Below are positions 1 through 11,737 of a stretch of 64,000 nucleotides of DNA, one piece after another (within the stretch, counting starts at the first letter, position 1; the number at the start of each line of letters is the position of its first letter). The translations under genes were made by a program, and so were the position numbers. Location: assembly GCA_947359465.1 (NCBI GenBank), contig OX375872.1, positions 9,618,137 to 9,682,136 on the forward strand, read 5' to 3'. The notes beneath the pieces were generated by a model. It worked only from the letters and a program-made list of their open reading frames with translations, did not search any database and had not been told where the DNA came from. The DNA is from Metellina segmentata (taxonomy: Eukaryota > Arthropoda > Arachnida > Araneae > Tetragnathidae).

Positions 1-550
1 TTTCTGAAAGAAGTGTTACCACAACTGCTGCATGATGTTCCGATCGCCATTCGTAACCGCATGTGGTTTCAGCATTGATGTACGGAATTACCTGAATGCC
101 ACGTTTGGTACTCGATGGATTGGGCGTGGTGGACCAGTCCCTTGGCCACCCCGATTTATCGAGCCTCGATTACTTTTTATGGGGACATCTAAAGCATCTT
201 GTTTATGAGACTCCAGTTGACTCAGATGAGGATCTCGTCGCTCGCTTATCTGTAGCTGCTGCAGGTGTGCGTGAAATACCAGGCATCTTTGAACGTGTAC
301 GCCAATCGCTCCACCGACGCTGTCAAGCATGTATCGATACTGGTGGACGCAATTTTGAACAATTACTGTAAACATGACACTTGTCAACAACGCTTTCAAT
401 AAAATCTTTGTTTTTCCTTTCGGCCGTTATTTCCCCTGTTTTCGCCTCACCGCGTCACTTGCGACTATACATTCCTATACAATAAATCATTGTTACAATG
501 TCCTGTACCTACCATTAAAGTTTGTACCATGAATTCGGGACCACCCTGTA
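1..550 (+). pseudogene. 3' end of a Tc1/mariner-superfamily transposase and element terminus
   Basis: Positions 96-371 translate to the C-terminal part of a DDE transposase: a region with PDLSSLDYFLWGHLK, then RCQACIDTGGRNFEQLL just before a stop. This layout is typical of Tc1/mariner-superfamily elements common in arthropods. Upstream, in positions 1-170, the same protein continues in other frames with small deletions: the stretch before the last acidic catalytic residue is lost and the frame shifts near 160. It is therefore a dead copy. An AATAAA lies at 398-403. The element seems to end with GGGACCACCCTG at 548, followed by TA, the expected target dinucleotide. The 5' part lies outside the window. 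Confidence 0.8.
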
Positions 551-913
551 TGGTGGCCATCTTGTTTGGCGATAAACATCGCTTTGTCGACTAACATAAC
601 AGATGCTACCACTTCACCATGTTCTCCTTGTGTTTAGTTAAGCTTTTGTTGTGTACTATCCTAATTTAATTACAATATTATTAATAGTTCATGTATTATT
701 AGTTGGAATTGATGTTTGCAGAAGCTGTGTGTTAGAGAAGGCAAGACTAGCTAAAGGAAATTTCTTTCAGTGTACATGTTTTTTATCAAATGATTTCCAT
801 TTCACATGGATTCTTAATTATTTTCTTTTTATTGTATTAATGATTAAGTTAAAATTTATTTTTAATTTTGTTCATTGATCGCAGGTCATGCACCACTTGC
901 TTCAAGTTTCATA
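551..913. other. no recognisable gene
   Basis: AT-rich sequence between a transposon end and a SINE. A 76-codon open frame at 651-878 shows no family resemblance and I treat it as chance. Confidence 0.4.
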
Positions 914-1098
914 AACCAATGGGTCTAGTCGTTAAGGTGTTGGCATCTGGATGTAAATTGTGCTGTCCTTTGTTAGGGGCAATGATGGTCCTCCCACTGG
1001 GTGCTCCTTTGCAAGTGGCCATCACTTCCGGCCTTGTGGTGGCCAATGATTAAGTTCTATTCATATGTGCCCGCCATTGGGTATTTTTTTTTTTTTTT
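914..1098 (+). mobile_element. SINE copy, body type 2, with an internal deletion of the B box
   Basis: Starts with the tRNA-like head found in the other SINE copies (TAGTCGTTAAGGTGTTGGC, A-box side). It then jumps directly to the body ATGTAAATTGTGCTGTCC, so the B box is deleted. The body matches, in sense orientation, the minus-strand copies at 54294-54547 and 4637-7451. It ends GTGCCCGCCATT and then a T-rich tail at 1084-1098. Confidence 0.75.
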
Positions 1099-1255
1099 GA
1101 ACTGCCAAGTTAATTTTGTTGAATTGATTTGCACTATTAAAAGAAAGTAGTTTAGTTGCTCTGTATTTCTACATATCTTTTAAGGTCTACTTATTTCAAC
1201 TGCTTCATTATTCCCACTTCTGACAAACCAAGTCCCCATTTCTGTATTCTGAGCC

Positions 1256-1848
1256 CAGTGCCAGGGGTTCAGAAAACATTTCAGGGCCCAATATTTCCCC
1301 AGAAGACAATTTTTGTCCGAAATTTCCCCGAAAACATCCCTGTATTTTCATTCCAGTTTAAGTGACTATTAGAGTACAATGTTGATGATTAAGAACTCTC
1401 CTTCAGACTATTACTTACAAATTAAAAAATAATTTTACATTGATGGATTATATTACTTGCCTCCAAGAAATGGCAGCCTTCCTGTGTCTTTGTGAAGGTT
1501 GTCAATCGTCTTTGACGTCATATACACCTTGAGACGAGATGCTGAAGAAAACCAGATGAAATGGTATCTTCCACTATGGAAATGCCTGTCCAAGAATGCT
1601 TTCAATAGTTGTGAAGCCTTATGAATAGGAGGTCCATACCATGAAATGAAGACTTCATTGAAAAGTGTGTTGAACTGGATGTTTTGACTGTGTAGATGGT
1701 TGCCAATTACAGATCCAACTGATTCACAGACGGCTTCACTGCAGATTTTTAAACAATTTTCGAGCATATGAATAATTTCTGGAATGTGGCCATACACTTC
1801 AGGGTTAGTAAATGCTTCTTTTACTACTGTGTTATCCTGGATGATCAA
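1256..1848 (-). repeat. dispersed repeat with an unrecognised 131-codon open frame
   Basis: The stretch 1258-1583 is repeated, diverged, at 2930-3276 in the same orientation. A minus-strand open frame (1453-1848) covers part of it. It contains the C-terminal string TIDNLHKDTGRLPFLGG, which reads like protein rather than noise, but I do not recognise the family. Its repetitive nature makes a transposon-derived ORF the best guess. No start or domain is assigned. Confidence 0.5.
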
Positions 1849-2929
1849 GTTTGATTTTCTTGAGAAGGATAAAGCAGTTTTTTAAAAAAAGGTGTGTTTA
1901 AAAGGTTGTTTTTCATATTTCTCTCAACTGGGAAAATACTTTACTATCTAACTTGCACACTCGGTTTTTGTTCACCCATATGGTAAGGGTTTCTAAAGAT
2001 TAATTAATTGTATGCTCACATGTAGTATCTGGATGGCTTGTTATTCAGGGTGACCTTAAAAGTTCCTGTACTCCAACTTTTAAAAAATTTACTGTCCATG
2101 TTTTTTTTAATTATTGAATTTTATCCTCTGCTTATAGTTTTATCGACTTTTTAATTTTTATCATTTGATTTTCTTCACACTCAAGTCGTACAATAATAAA
2201 GTTTCATTTCATTTTATATACTTTTAAGTCCAAGAAATGAAGGATTGCATCTCTAGTTTTATCAATTAAAAATCAATCACATAGTGGGAACTGAAACAAA
2301 TGATCAATTATAAATCTATATGAACTTTATATTTACTTCACTTTTTGTGCAAAATGACTCTAGACTTTAATTTATTTGTTACTGAAAGAATGGAATGTTT
2401 GATATTTACTCTACATCAGTGTAAAAATGATTTTAAAATTCATCAGATTTATTTGATTGAAATCACTTATTGATTATAATTATTTTGTTTCCCCTATAAG
2501 TTAAAATTGATAGGGGCTGGTTGATCATGAGACATTCTAATCAGTGTAGTCTAGAGAATATTCATATGTGTTAAACGTTATTATATATGATGGGTAGACT
2601 AGCATTTTTCACCCTTGTTGTGTTTATTCTTTCGTTTGAATTCAATTTTATGATACAAATCCATACCACTTAATATTTTACAAGCTGAGGTGATTTAATT
2701 ATAAATTATTACATTTTAGTTTTCCTGCCTTGTATTATCTGATGGGTTTATGAACAAATTTGTCTTCCACACAAAAACAATCTAGTTTCCCACATTCCAA
2801 ATCAGATTTCTGGAAAACAATGTTTTTCTATTTTGAAAAATAATCTCCTTTCACGTGAATTTTCATATATACATGCATGATACTCAATGAATATTTTTCT
2901 TTTGCAAGTATTAAGAGCTTTCTATCATC
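1849..2929. other. AT-rich interval without a recognised feature
   Basis: No open frame of note, no terminal repeats and no tRNA-like boxes seen. Confidence 0.4.
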
Positions 2930-3276
2930 CAGGGGTGCAGAAAATGTTTTGGGGCCCAATATTTCCTCATAACACAATTTGTTTTGTCCGAATTTTCCCT
3001 GAAAAAGTCCCTGTATTTTCATTTCAGTTTAAGTGACTGTTAGATTACAATGTTGATGATTAAAAACTCTCCTGAAAACTTACTTCTAAATTTAAAAAAA
3101 AAAATAAGTATTTATTCCAATAAAAAAATAATTTTACATTGATGGATTATATTAGTTGTCATCAAGAAATGACAGCCTTCCTGTCTCTTTGTGAAGGTTG
3201 TCATTCACTTTTGACGTCAAATTACACCTTGAGACGAGATGCCGAAGAAAACCACATGAAATGGTATCTTCCACCA
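2930..3276 (-). repeat. second copy of the 1258-1583 repeat, interrupted
   Basis: Shares long stretches with 1258-1583, including the segments TTGTGAAGGTTGTCA and ACACCTTGAGACGAGATGC. Similarity stops at 3276, where a CAGGGTGG transposon end begins a few bases later at 3281. Its open frame is broken. Confidence 0.7.
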
Positions 3277-3280
3277 AGGA

Positions 3281-3720
3281 CAGGGTGGTAACAGAACCGG
3301 AAAGTCGGGAAATTTTTTAATTCTGGAAATCTCGGGAAAAATTTCCAAATTTCACAAAAAATCAATTAATTTTTTAATTTTTGATTTATTTAAACAGCAA
3401 CTATTGTCGTTTGTCCTATTTAGAGATGCGCGATAACGAGTACATTTGAGAATTGAATAAATCGTATTCACTGAAATTGTAATTCAAATAAAGAACGGTT
3501 AAGAAACAAATTGATATGCCAAACATTAATAAGATCTTGGTCTTTGTTTTAAGTATCATAGGTTCAAATGCTTATACTGAAAGAGCTTTTTCACTGATGA
3601 GCAGTTCTAAACTGCTTTGATTTATGGTTAAAGCAGCCTAGAACTTATTAAGTCAGATGTAATTGTAACAATAATTATAGTTTCAAAGAGCTTTTGAAAT
3701 TTGTATAAGATTAAAAATGC
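3281..3720 (+). pseudogene. hAT-type element terminus and transposase C-terminal relic
   Basis: 3281 begins CAGGGTGGTAACAGAACCGG, the same terminal sequence as the element at 44997-46702. About 240 bases in, positions 3523-3617 translate to LSIIGSNAYTERAFSLMSS, which is the hAT dimerisation (hATC) motif of the SNAYxERxFS type. A stop follows and similarity resumes in another frame (ELIKSDV). The far end of the element was not found. Confidence 0.6.
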
Positions 3721-4330
3721 TTAGTATTGCAGCATTGGTAGGCAAATGCATTTAGTTAGAAAAAAAATGATTACACACGTTTCTTAGTTCTATATTGTAT
3801 ACCTATTGTACAGTGTAAATTGGTTATTTAATATTATCCATTCCATGAACATTTGTTGGAGCCATGCTATAAAGACTCAAAATTTGCCACTACTATATCT
3901 CCCTTAAATCTATGGCTAAAAATTGGTCGCTCTAATTTTTTGAATAATTAGTTCACACTGTTATAATCCAAAATGTAATTTTGTTACAACTATGGATAAA
4001 TTTTATCATTTGCTCTTACAAAATTTTCATTTCAATATCAATTCGTATCAGGTTCTGATTTATTTCCAAGTAATTTTGTATTCTATTATTCCAATTAATA
4101 ATCAGAAAAAATGTTTCACATTTGCAATGCTAATATGCCACTGTTATTGAACCTATTTCCTAGCAAAGCGGTGCTGTTATCTTGCAGCCGCGATACGTTC
4201 TGATGTGAGGGCATAACAAGGCGGACGTCTTAAGACTGACCAGAGGTGAACAAGCAGACAAAATATGATGGAAAATGGACAATCTAGACATAGCATTATA
4301 AGAATATTTGGAAGATGTGGAGTTATCGTT
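3721..4330. other. AT-rich interval with short repeat remnants
   Basis: No gene. Around 4165-4230 a GC-richer stretch (AAGCGGTGCTGTTATCTTGC) resembles 30380-30425, so this is probably another transposon fragment. Confidence 0.35.
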
Positions 4331-4545
4331 AGGGCAAAAACTACATTTGGAAGAGAGTGATATGTTTAAAAATCGTGCTACAGAGGGATGCATTTCAAAT
4401 TTTAGTGCATCGCAATGCAATGATGGGAAAATTCAGGCAATACTTTCGCTTAACACCAATATTGTTTGATTATGTACTGAATCACACATGAGAGGACTTA
4501 ACAAAATCTTATAATAGACAAATAAACCAATATGCCCAGGAGAAA
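4330..4545 (+). pseudogene. probable PIF/Harbinger transposase fragment
   Basis: From about 4414 the + strand reads GKFRQYFRLTPILFDYVLN, then after one in-frame TGA reads EDLTKSYNRQ. This resembles the N-terminal part of Harbinger-type nuclease transposases (FRQYFRLTPxxFDYLL). A preceding segment, LEESDMFKNRATEG, lies in a different frame. It lies outside the SINE that begins at 4637, so it belongs to an older insertion. Confidence 0.5.
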
Positions 4546-5239
4546 AGTTAATATACTTGTCAGGCAAGTACACTGATGAACACTGACAAACAATGTAATT
4601 TATCATTATAATATTTATATGTTAAATTTGCAAAAGTTTTTTTTTTTTTGCTTCTAATGGCGGGCACTGGACTTTTTCCTTGGCCACTACAAGGCCGGTA
4701 ACGATGATCACTGCTTCCACTGGCTGGAACTAAGGGCTTGTTCTTGGCCACTACAAGGCCGGAAGTGATGGTCACTTGTGAAGGGGCATCCAATGGGTGG
4801 ACCATCATTGCCCCTAAGGCTACGTCCATAGTGCACCGCTTCCGGCTTTATCGCGGCAGTTGAGCGGGGAGGAAAAGTAGCGTAAACTGTATTGGTGCGG
4901 TTATAGTGCACCTGCTTCCGCCTGCTTTACCCGCTTTTTCCGGAATGAATTATTAATTCTTTTTCCCGCTTACCCGCTTGACTCGCTCGTTTAGTTTGTT
5001 GTGTTATTCCGTTCTGCACTTCTACGCTCTTTGGTTGTTGGAACAAAACGGAAGCAGACAAAGATGTTTTAATTTCCAAGTGTTTCTAAAAAGTGTAATT
5101 TGGGACAAAATATTTTTTTACGTGATTATGTGGATCCAAACATCATTAAAAGAGCATTTGCAACGTTCTTCATTGATATAAATTATTTTGTAAATAATCC
5201 CATACGTTTTATATATTAGTGCGGGTTCATTCTAATTTG

Positions 5240-5745
5240 CACTAATTTCAGATATTTTCCCTTCTACTTCGGAAATCATGTTATCAAATATATTTTTCCA
5301 AACTATACTGCTCTGAAATTCAACTAATTCCATTTCTAAATCATGGATACCCAGCCACTTAAATTCGTTTTACTCCATTGTTTCGAATTTCGTTTTGTAT
5401 GGATATAAAATAAAGTGAGATGCATTTTCCATATTTTTAAATTGATTAAATCTATCTTCAAAGGCCTTGTTTTATTTACTGTATATAATCATTAAATATT
5501 TTTTTGTTGCATTTTCTTGAATGTCAAGTGTATTTTCCATTGTTATTGTGTTTTGAAAATGTTTTTGTAACTGAGGAAAATATTTCATGATTTTCATTTC
5601 CAAATCCCTGGTAAAAATGTCAAGTGTCGTCATAAATATCCTAATATTCTCAAACATCATTAAAACAATTTGTCCATTTCCTTGAAGTTTTTTTTATTTA
5701 CTTCATTAAAATGCTGAGTGATATCGCATAAAAACATAAAATCAT
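5240..5745 (-). pseudogene. hAT transposase relic (GTF2IRD2/SCAND3-like)
   Basis: Minus-strand reading gives FLCDITQHFNEVNKKN, then the open frame 5472-5660 (FENIRIFMTTLDIFTRDLE, then a YFPQLQKHF string), then FEDRFNQFKNMENASHF and WLGIHDLEMELVEFQSS. This order is that of the central and C-terminal region of domesticated and active hAT transposases related to GTF2IRD2. Frameshifts and stops show it is dead. A matching hAT-style terminus, GACCCGCGGGTCATAGGTTCGCCATCCCTG in the + strand, lies at about 7155-7184. Confidence 0.7.
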
Positions 5746-5927
5746 ATAACCAAACGCGCGTTTTACGCGCCTCATATGAACGGTCTTAATAAATGTCTTT
5801 ATTATTAGTATTTACCATATTGTTCATTCTCACAAGCGGTATTTTATAAATTTACATATTCTACTCAATAGGCATTCACATAAATTTTAAAACAGCATTA
5901 TGTATGTATAATCAATAAATCTAAAAC

Positions 5928-6964
5928 CAGGGTGTCAAGATCTAAATCACTATATTTAAATCAACAATTAAAATCATGATTTTAATCAAATGATCTTTTT
6001 TTAAATCACTGATTTTAATCAAATGATTTTTTTTTTTAAATCACTGATTTAAATCACAACTAAACACACATTTTTATAACTAAGTAAATGCACCACAGAA
6101 TAATCACAGAAGCGGTCAAATGCTTTAATCTTTCTTCACTCGTGGTGATTTCAGCACTAATGGCTACACCCAGCAAAGAGGGAACTGGGTCAATTACTGC
6201 ATATTATAAAAGATTGCAACATCCAGTTGTAACTTAGAATATACTATATACTGGAAACAGTAATGTAAATACACATGACATCATAAATCTAAATGCCAGG
6301 AAGAGTAATGTATTAACATTCCTGATTAACAACACTCATAATATAAACACTTAAAGGAAGTACGTAACAGTTTGATTCAAAATTATAAACTAAAGGGGTG
6401 ACTGATTTCATGAACTAAAAAAAAACACACACACAGTTCGAAGTAAAGTTTTTTAAGGCTCAGCTTATTCTTGTGGTGTGCAATAGAGATTAAAGAGTAG
6501 AAATATACATATTCACACAGCCATTGAAATGTCAGCAATAAGAAAGAAAGATCCAATATGAATTAAAAGTGAAAATTCATTTATTATTGCTGCTCGGCAG
6601 TTTTATTATTAGAATTTACTATTGTCTGATTATTTCTCTGTCCTCTATTCTACTTTTCACACTGTAGTTCAGGTCTGTCACTTACTCTTACTGATAAATT
6701 TGTTAACATGATGATGTAATTTACTCAAGAAAAACTATGTGGGATATCAACTTGTGTTTTAAAGTTAAACAAATGAAGTAAATATTGATTTACCAAGTCA
6801 CAAACTCAATTTTTTATTTAAAAAAATTCATACATTTTTTTGTAAAAACAATTGAGAAACTACAGAAATTTAAATTAAAAAAATCTGATTTAAATAAAAA
6901 AAATCCGATTTAAATAAAAAATTTCAATTGATTTATTTTTTAATCAAGATTTTCTTACACCCTG
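5928..6964. mobile_element. non-autonomous hAT element, nested
   Basis: Begins CAGGGTGTCAAGAT and ends CTTACACCCTG. It is flanked on both sides by the perfect 8-bp duplication TCTAAAAC (5920-5927 and 6965-6972), diagnostic of hAT insertion. Near each end the motif TTTAAATCA/TGATTTAAAT is reiterated (5940-6055 and 6880-6950), which fits subterminal transposase-binding repeats. No coding capacity seen. Confidence 0.9.
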
Positions 6965-7639
6965 TCTAAAACATTTTACAAAAATCCTTTGTGCAATTTT
7001 TTTTCAATTTTAAGTTTTTATTAACACTGATATTTTCTTCATGTTTTTTGAAAGAAGGGTTCGAAAAATATCAAAAATTTATGTATATGATGAAATGATA
7101 AGTTTATAAAAATCAACGCGTGTGTCATTTAAAAAGCCTGTGTGGGCCAGTATGACCCGCGGGTCATAGGTTCGCCATCCCTGCAATAGATCCTCATGTG
7201 ATAGCTCCATGTTGCAAACTGACAGGCGGTTCAACGCGCGTTGCACTATAACCACCCCCTGCTAGAATCGCGCGGTTTTACAACGCTGTTTGGAACTGCC
7301 GCGGTTTTAGCGGTAAAGCTAGAAGCGGTGCACTATGGACGTACCCTAACAAAGGACAGCACAGTTTACATCCATGCCCTGACCCCGGTTTCGAAGCAGG
7401 AACCTTCCGATCCAGAGGCCAACACCTTGACCACTAGACTGGTTGGTTAGCAAAATTTGCAAAGCAGATGTTTTGAAAATGTAATGTTATGCATTGAAAA
7501 AAAAATTGTCCACAGTCATTCAAGGTAAAAAAGTGCACATTTGAGTTTGCTGCTAGGGAAAGTACAGTTTCGGAAATATCACTTAAGTGCTTAGTCTTGA
7601 TGATGACTCATGACGTGACTTGTTTGAAATACTTGTGCC

Positions 7640-8880
7640 ATGATTTAAGGTATTAATCTGGTGTAAAATTTTCCGCAGATTTCAAATCCATTGAAATTTT
7701 CTGACTTTTGCGATTCTGTTTCTACGAAAAAGAAATAAACAATTCCAGTCAACGTGTTTTTTTTTCCTCTCTGCTGAAATTGAAGAAGGCAGGAAATGTA
7801 ATCTTTTTTTATTGTGAAGGGCAATAAATGCAATCTGCATATTTATGGAAAGCGAAAGTTGACGTGATGTCACAATCTCTATTGAAAATATAAGATACTA
7901 ACCACTGCGTGGCTAGTATCTTATATTTATTTATATTTTTTGCTCTCCTTTGCTGAAATGAAATAGGGCAGAAAATGTAATTTGTTTTTATTTTTACTCG
8001 AAGTGCAGAAAATGCTATCTGTTTATTTTTGGAAAGCGAAAGTTCATGTGACGTCACAATCTCTTGCAAAAATTTTAAAGAAAATCAAACGGAAACAATA
8101 TCTATCTGGTGTAAAATTTTCGGCAGATTTCAAATCCGTTAAATTTTTATTCCACCTCTAACGATTGCGGAGATAGAAAAAGCACTGAAGAACGCCAGTG
8201 ATAACTTTAGTAACATCTTTTGCTTCACTGGAATCCGTTTAGCAGGAAATCAAAATGAATGAATCTCGAAACAAACGAAGATCATTCGAATGTGTTCCCT
8301 CCCATTCTAGAGACGGGAGATGAAAAAAACTTGCATGATTCCAAACGCTGACGTAGGGGGAAAAGTCTAAATTTTGATGTTTCTTCATTCCCCGGAAGAA
8401 TGATGAAAAAACTATTAAATTCATTTTAAAATGTTCTAGAATAAGTTTTAAAATTCGCCACAACCCTAAAATTGCAAAAAAAATGTACTACCTGTCTGCC
8501 AAATCCCATTACTGTAAGTGCCATAAATTCATCAGAACTTTGCGGCCAATAAACAAGCAAACACTTCCTTTTAAAATAGTAGGGATATTCAATTTAAGAA
8601 TTATTTTTAAAAAATCATATTTTTAGGTATCAATCTAATGTGAAATTTTCCGCATATTTGAAATCCATTGAAGTTTTTACTCTATCTTTAACGGTCTAAG
8701 AAATAGAAAAAAGTACTAAGTAACTCAAGTTGAAAGATTATTTGTTTTTTATCGTCATCTGGAAAATCATTTCTCAGCGCAAAATCAAAACGGAAACGAA
8801 AAAAATAAATTTAGAATCTGATCTCTTCTATGCTGTTGCATTCAATAATGATTAAATTTCAACTTATTTTTAAATGCAAT
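7640..8880. repeat. cluster of copies of a CTAG-ended non-autonomous element
   Basis: The core GGTGTAAAATTTTCCGCAGA occurs, diverged, three times (about 7660, 8110, 8640) and also at 21050, 21315, 45770 and 46045. The cluster includes the tail AAACACTTCCTTTTAAAATAG at about 8560, shared with the copies ending at 21708 and 46410. At 7886-7928 two element heads meet as a hairpin. The superfamily is not clear to me. Confidence 0.65.
7886..7928. repeat. perfect 15-bp hairpin at a head-to-head junction
   Basis: AAATATAAGATACTA at 7886-7900 is the exact reverse complement of 7914-7928. The 13-nt spacer contains CCAC...GTGG, so the stem nearly continues to the tip. Confidence 0.85.
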
Positions 8881-11737
8881 AATGTTATGGCAATCAGTAT
8901 GTGGTAATCTGGTTTATGCAAGCAAGGTGGAGTACTGTATTGCTGGTTGCAGGAAAATTTCCCCTGCCATGGCAAAATTTTCAAGGTACAAGAAAATTGT
9001 AACCCCATTTCATGAAAAAAAAGGTTTTTCACAAAACGCTTTAAAATACTGGGAAATTTTGGAAGGCAGAGTTTTAAGCAATATTTTTTTTTTTTTTTTG
9101 TAATTAAAAATTAAATATACCATGATAAAATTACCCTATACATTTGTTTAAATATTTTTCTTAGAAGACATTCTGATTTGTATTTCGTTAAATTTAGTGT
9201 CAGCCACCTTACTACGGTTAGATTAGTCCCAGACTTCTTCCATTTTTCAAAGTATTGAACACAATGGACCAGCTCCAGTAGGCTCTTCAACATGTGTAGC
9301 TTCTCAGATTACACTAAATAAGTGTATAGATTTTTAAAAAGAGCATAGATTGGTTGGTATCAGTAAGACAAGATTTTCATCAACATATTGAGATTCACTC
9401 AAAATGTACTTTCTTTGTCATGTTTACATTTTTATTCTTTTCCTTCCATACAAATTGGAAATGTCCATTTTATGTAAAAGGTTATTGTGCAAGATTTTTC
9501 AAATATAGTTACGATGTTACTTCACAGATTTTGTTTTAACTGCTCTTCACATTATATAAAGTTTCATAATTTCTTACAAAATCAATCAAAATCTCTTCAT
9601 TTTCCCTCGTACAAATCAATTTTGCACTAATTTGTATCTTAAAATGTTCATTGCTATATGAGAAAAAGTTTCCTAACTGTTTGTCACCACTCTAACGGCT
9701 GTTATTCATATGGTGGCTCTGTTAATTGTCGTTCTGTTCAGAATAAACGCTCTCTAGGAAACCACTGCTATCTAGTTTGTATAGACAACATTTTATTAAC
9801 GTCATCCACTGCTACATAACAACATCGCTTTCTTAGGAAAATAGCGTTAGTAAAATGAAAAACAAAAATTTGCATTTTTATAGCTGTTTGCAACAATATC
9901 TTTTAACTATCCTGATGATTAAACTAATATTTCAGTAAGTGCTTTCACTACAACAGAAATTGCTATCATTTATGAAGTTACAGTAAATATATCGTCAGTC
10001 ACAACAACTAAAATTCATCTATTTTGTGTGGTTTGGTCAATCTCATGAATGCTTGTTTTTTCATTATTGGTATTAGCATGAAGAATGAGATAAATTCAAA
10101 CTGTTAGCAATAGTTAATATATATATTTAAAGTCTGATATTTCACTTTGCAAGACAAGCAAGAAACAAGCTACTTGGGTACCCATTTAAGTTAGCAGCTG
10201 TCCATGGTGCAGATTTGGCATCTTGACCCATACATACATAAATTAATGTATCACATGAAATGTGAACCTCCTCATTCCCAATAATTTTCCAATTTCATAC
10301 CACTGAGAAACACTTAAAAGTTCTGAGGTGTGTAGTTTTACATTAACAAATTTAAATGTTTGTTAATTTTTTAAATTATAAATCTAAATTTATACACATT
10401 TTAACTGTCATTTATTCAATATGGTATTTTCCTTTAATGCTATATTTTATGTAAACTAGTAATTTTCACAAGTTGGACAGGTATGTTTATATTCTAAGCT
10501 CTATGTGTTATCAAATTTGGATTGTGATCATTGTAACATTTGTTAACCATTATATTTTAATTATTTGTATTTCTTTTTGTTTCTGCTGTCTCATTTTGGA
10601 TTCGTCAAAGTAGGCAAAAGTCATTGATTTTTAATGTTTATTTTTATAAATTGAGCTAATCAATTTTTTTCAAAATCTTGTTTATTTTCTGTAGCTTTGT
10701 CTGTTTGTTTAAGTAAACTTTTTTTTCATTTATAAAATTTGTTAGGATTATTAAAGAGGGATTTAGCTGGTCTTGGTTTGACTATTTGTAGTAATTTTGA
10801 ATCTTTTAAGCTGTTGGTCCCAGTCTAATTAGCCTGTGTGGCAAATTAATCATGTAACAATAAACCAAACCTGAACTGTTAAATCTATAGTACATTGTAT
10901 GTGATTATTTCAAAACATTATGGATTGTTAGTGGGAAGAGAAATTAAATCTTTTGAAGAGAATTATTACAATAGATTTTTATATCAACCTCGATAGTATA
11001 GTTATGCAGGCTGTTATATCATACAATCTAAAAATTTTAATATAAAATATATTGTTTTTACCCCAAAAATTGGAGAGTAGAAAATGTTTTTACCGCTATT
11101 CCATTATTAAACTTTCTCAATTTCCATATATATATTTCCAATTTTAAAAAACATCTTTATCTAATATTTTAACAAATTTTCCTTAAAAACCCTGTTGCTT
11201 AGAAATCAGTCAAATTTGTTACTTTTTACCTTTCATGTCGATTGATAGTCCACAATGTCTATTACAAGAAGATGCAAATCTTTGTTGTTTTTTTTGTATT
11301 GTTATGAAATACATTACACATATACTATAAATTCAGGGACATTTTTTAATAATTTATATTGCCACCAGGCTTTAAATACAAAAGTCAGCATACTGTGCCA
11401 TTTATGAAACTTAACTTTGCAACACTTAATAATTTAGTGATCACATACATTGATTGAAATATTTCAAGGAAACTTGATTGATCATGAATAAAACTAGTTG
11501 GGAGTAGTGCTGAGAAAACTACAATTACATTGTTGAATAATGCTTACCTGATTATGTTCAGATGGTTAAATTCTATTTCATAGATAATGAGTTATGGTCA
11601 ATGGGTTAGCAATTTAATTGTCTTTCAGTAATTTTTACATGTTGCTGTTTTGTTTGATCATTATAATTAGAGGTGTAAATTCTTGATCACTGTGGTAGAT
11701 TTGGTTAAAATAATTACCCCATTGCTCTTGGTATATA
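8881..11737. other. AT-rich interval, no gene supported
   Basis: Only short chance frames. 10813-10880 contains GGTCCCAGTCTAATTAGCC, shared with 52098-52150 and 58865-58890, so a small dispersed repeat is present. Confidence 0.4.

Larger units (their letters stand above)
4818..7346. mobile_element. Harbinger-like terminal-inverted-repeat element inserted in the SINE
   Basis: Ends are inverted copies: GGCTACGTCCATAGTGCACC at the left and its complement ending GTACCC at the right. They are near-identical for about 25 bp and continue divergently for about 100 bp, with an internal GGTTATAGTGCA shared. TAA flanks both ends (4815-4817, 7347-7349). A 3-bp TWA target duplication and a GGG(T) terminus fit PIF/Harbinger elements. 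No Harbinger transposase is inside; the interior is a hAT relic. Confidence 0.75.
4624..7463 (-). mobile_element. SINE (body type 2) split by a nested transposon, with its target duplication
   Basis: The 3' half (T-run from 4637, body to 4817) and the tRNA-like head (7350-7451, minus strand, B box within GGTTTCGAAGCAGGAACC) are separated by 2.5 kb. Removing 4818-7346 and one TAA rejoins the SINE in register with the intact copy at 54294-54547. The 11-bp direct repeat AAATTTGCAAA flanks the whole unit (4624-4634 and 7453-7463), as expected for a LINE-mobilised SINE. Confidence 0.85.

Noticed and set aside
651..878. Possible upstream exon of the SWIB gene after TTTGCAG at about 720
   Set aside because: No GT donor with suitable phase, and no link to the first recognised exon over 13 kb away.
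8239..8463. 74-codon minus-strand frame as a gene
   Set aside because: Lies inside the CTAG-ended repeat cluster and has no recognisable domain.
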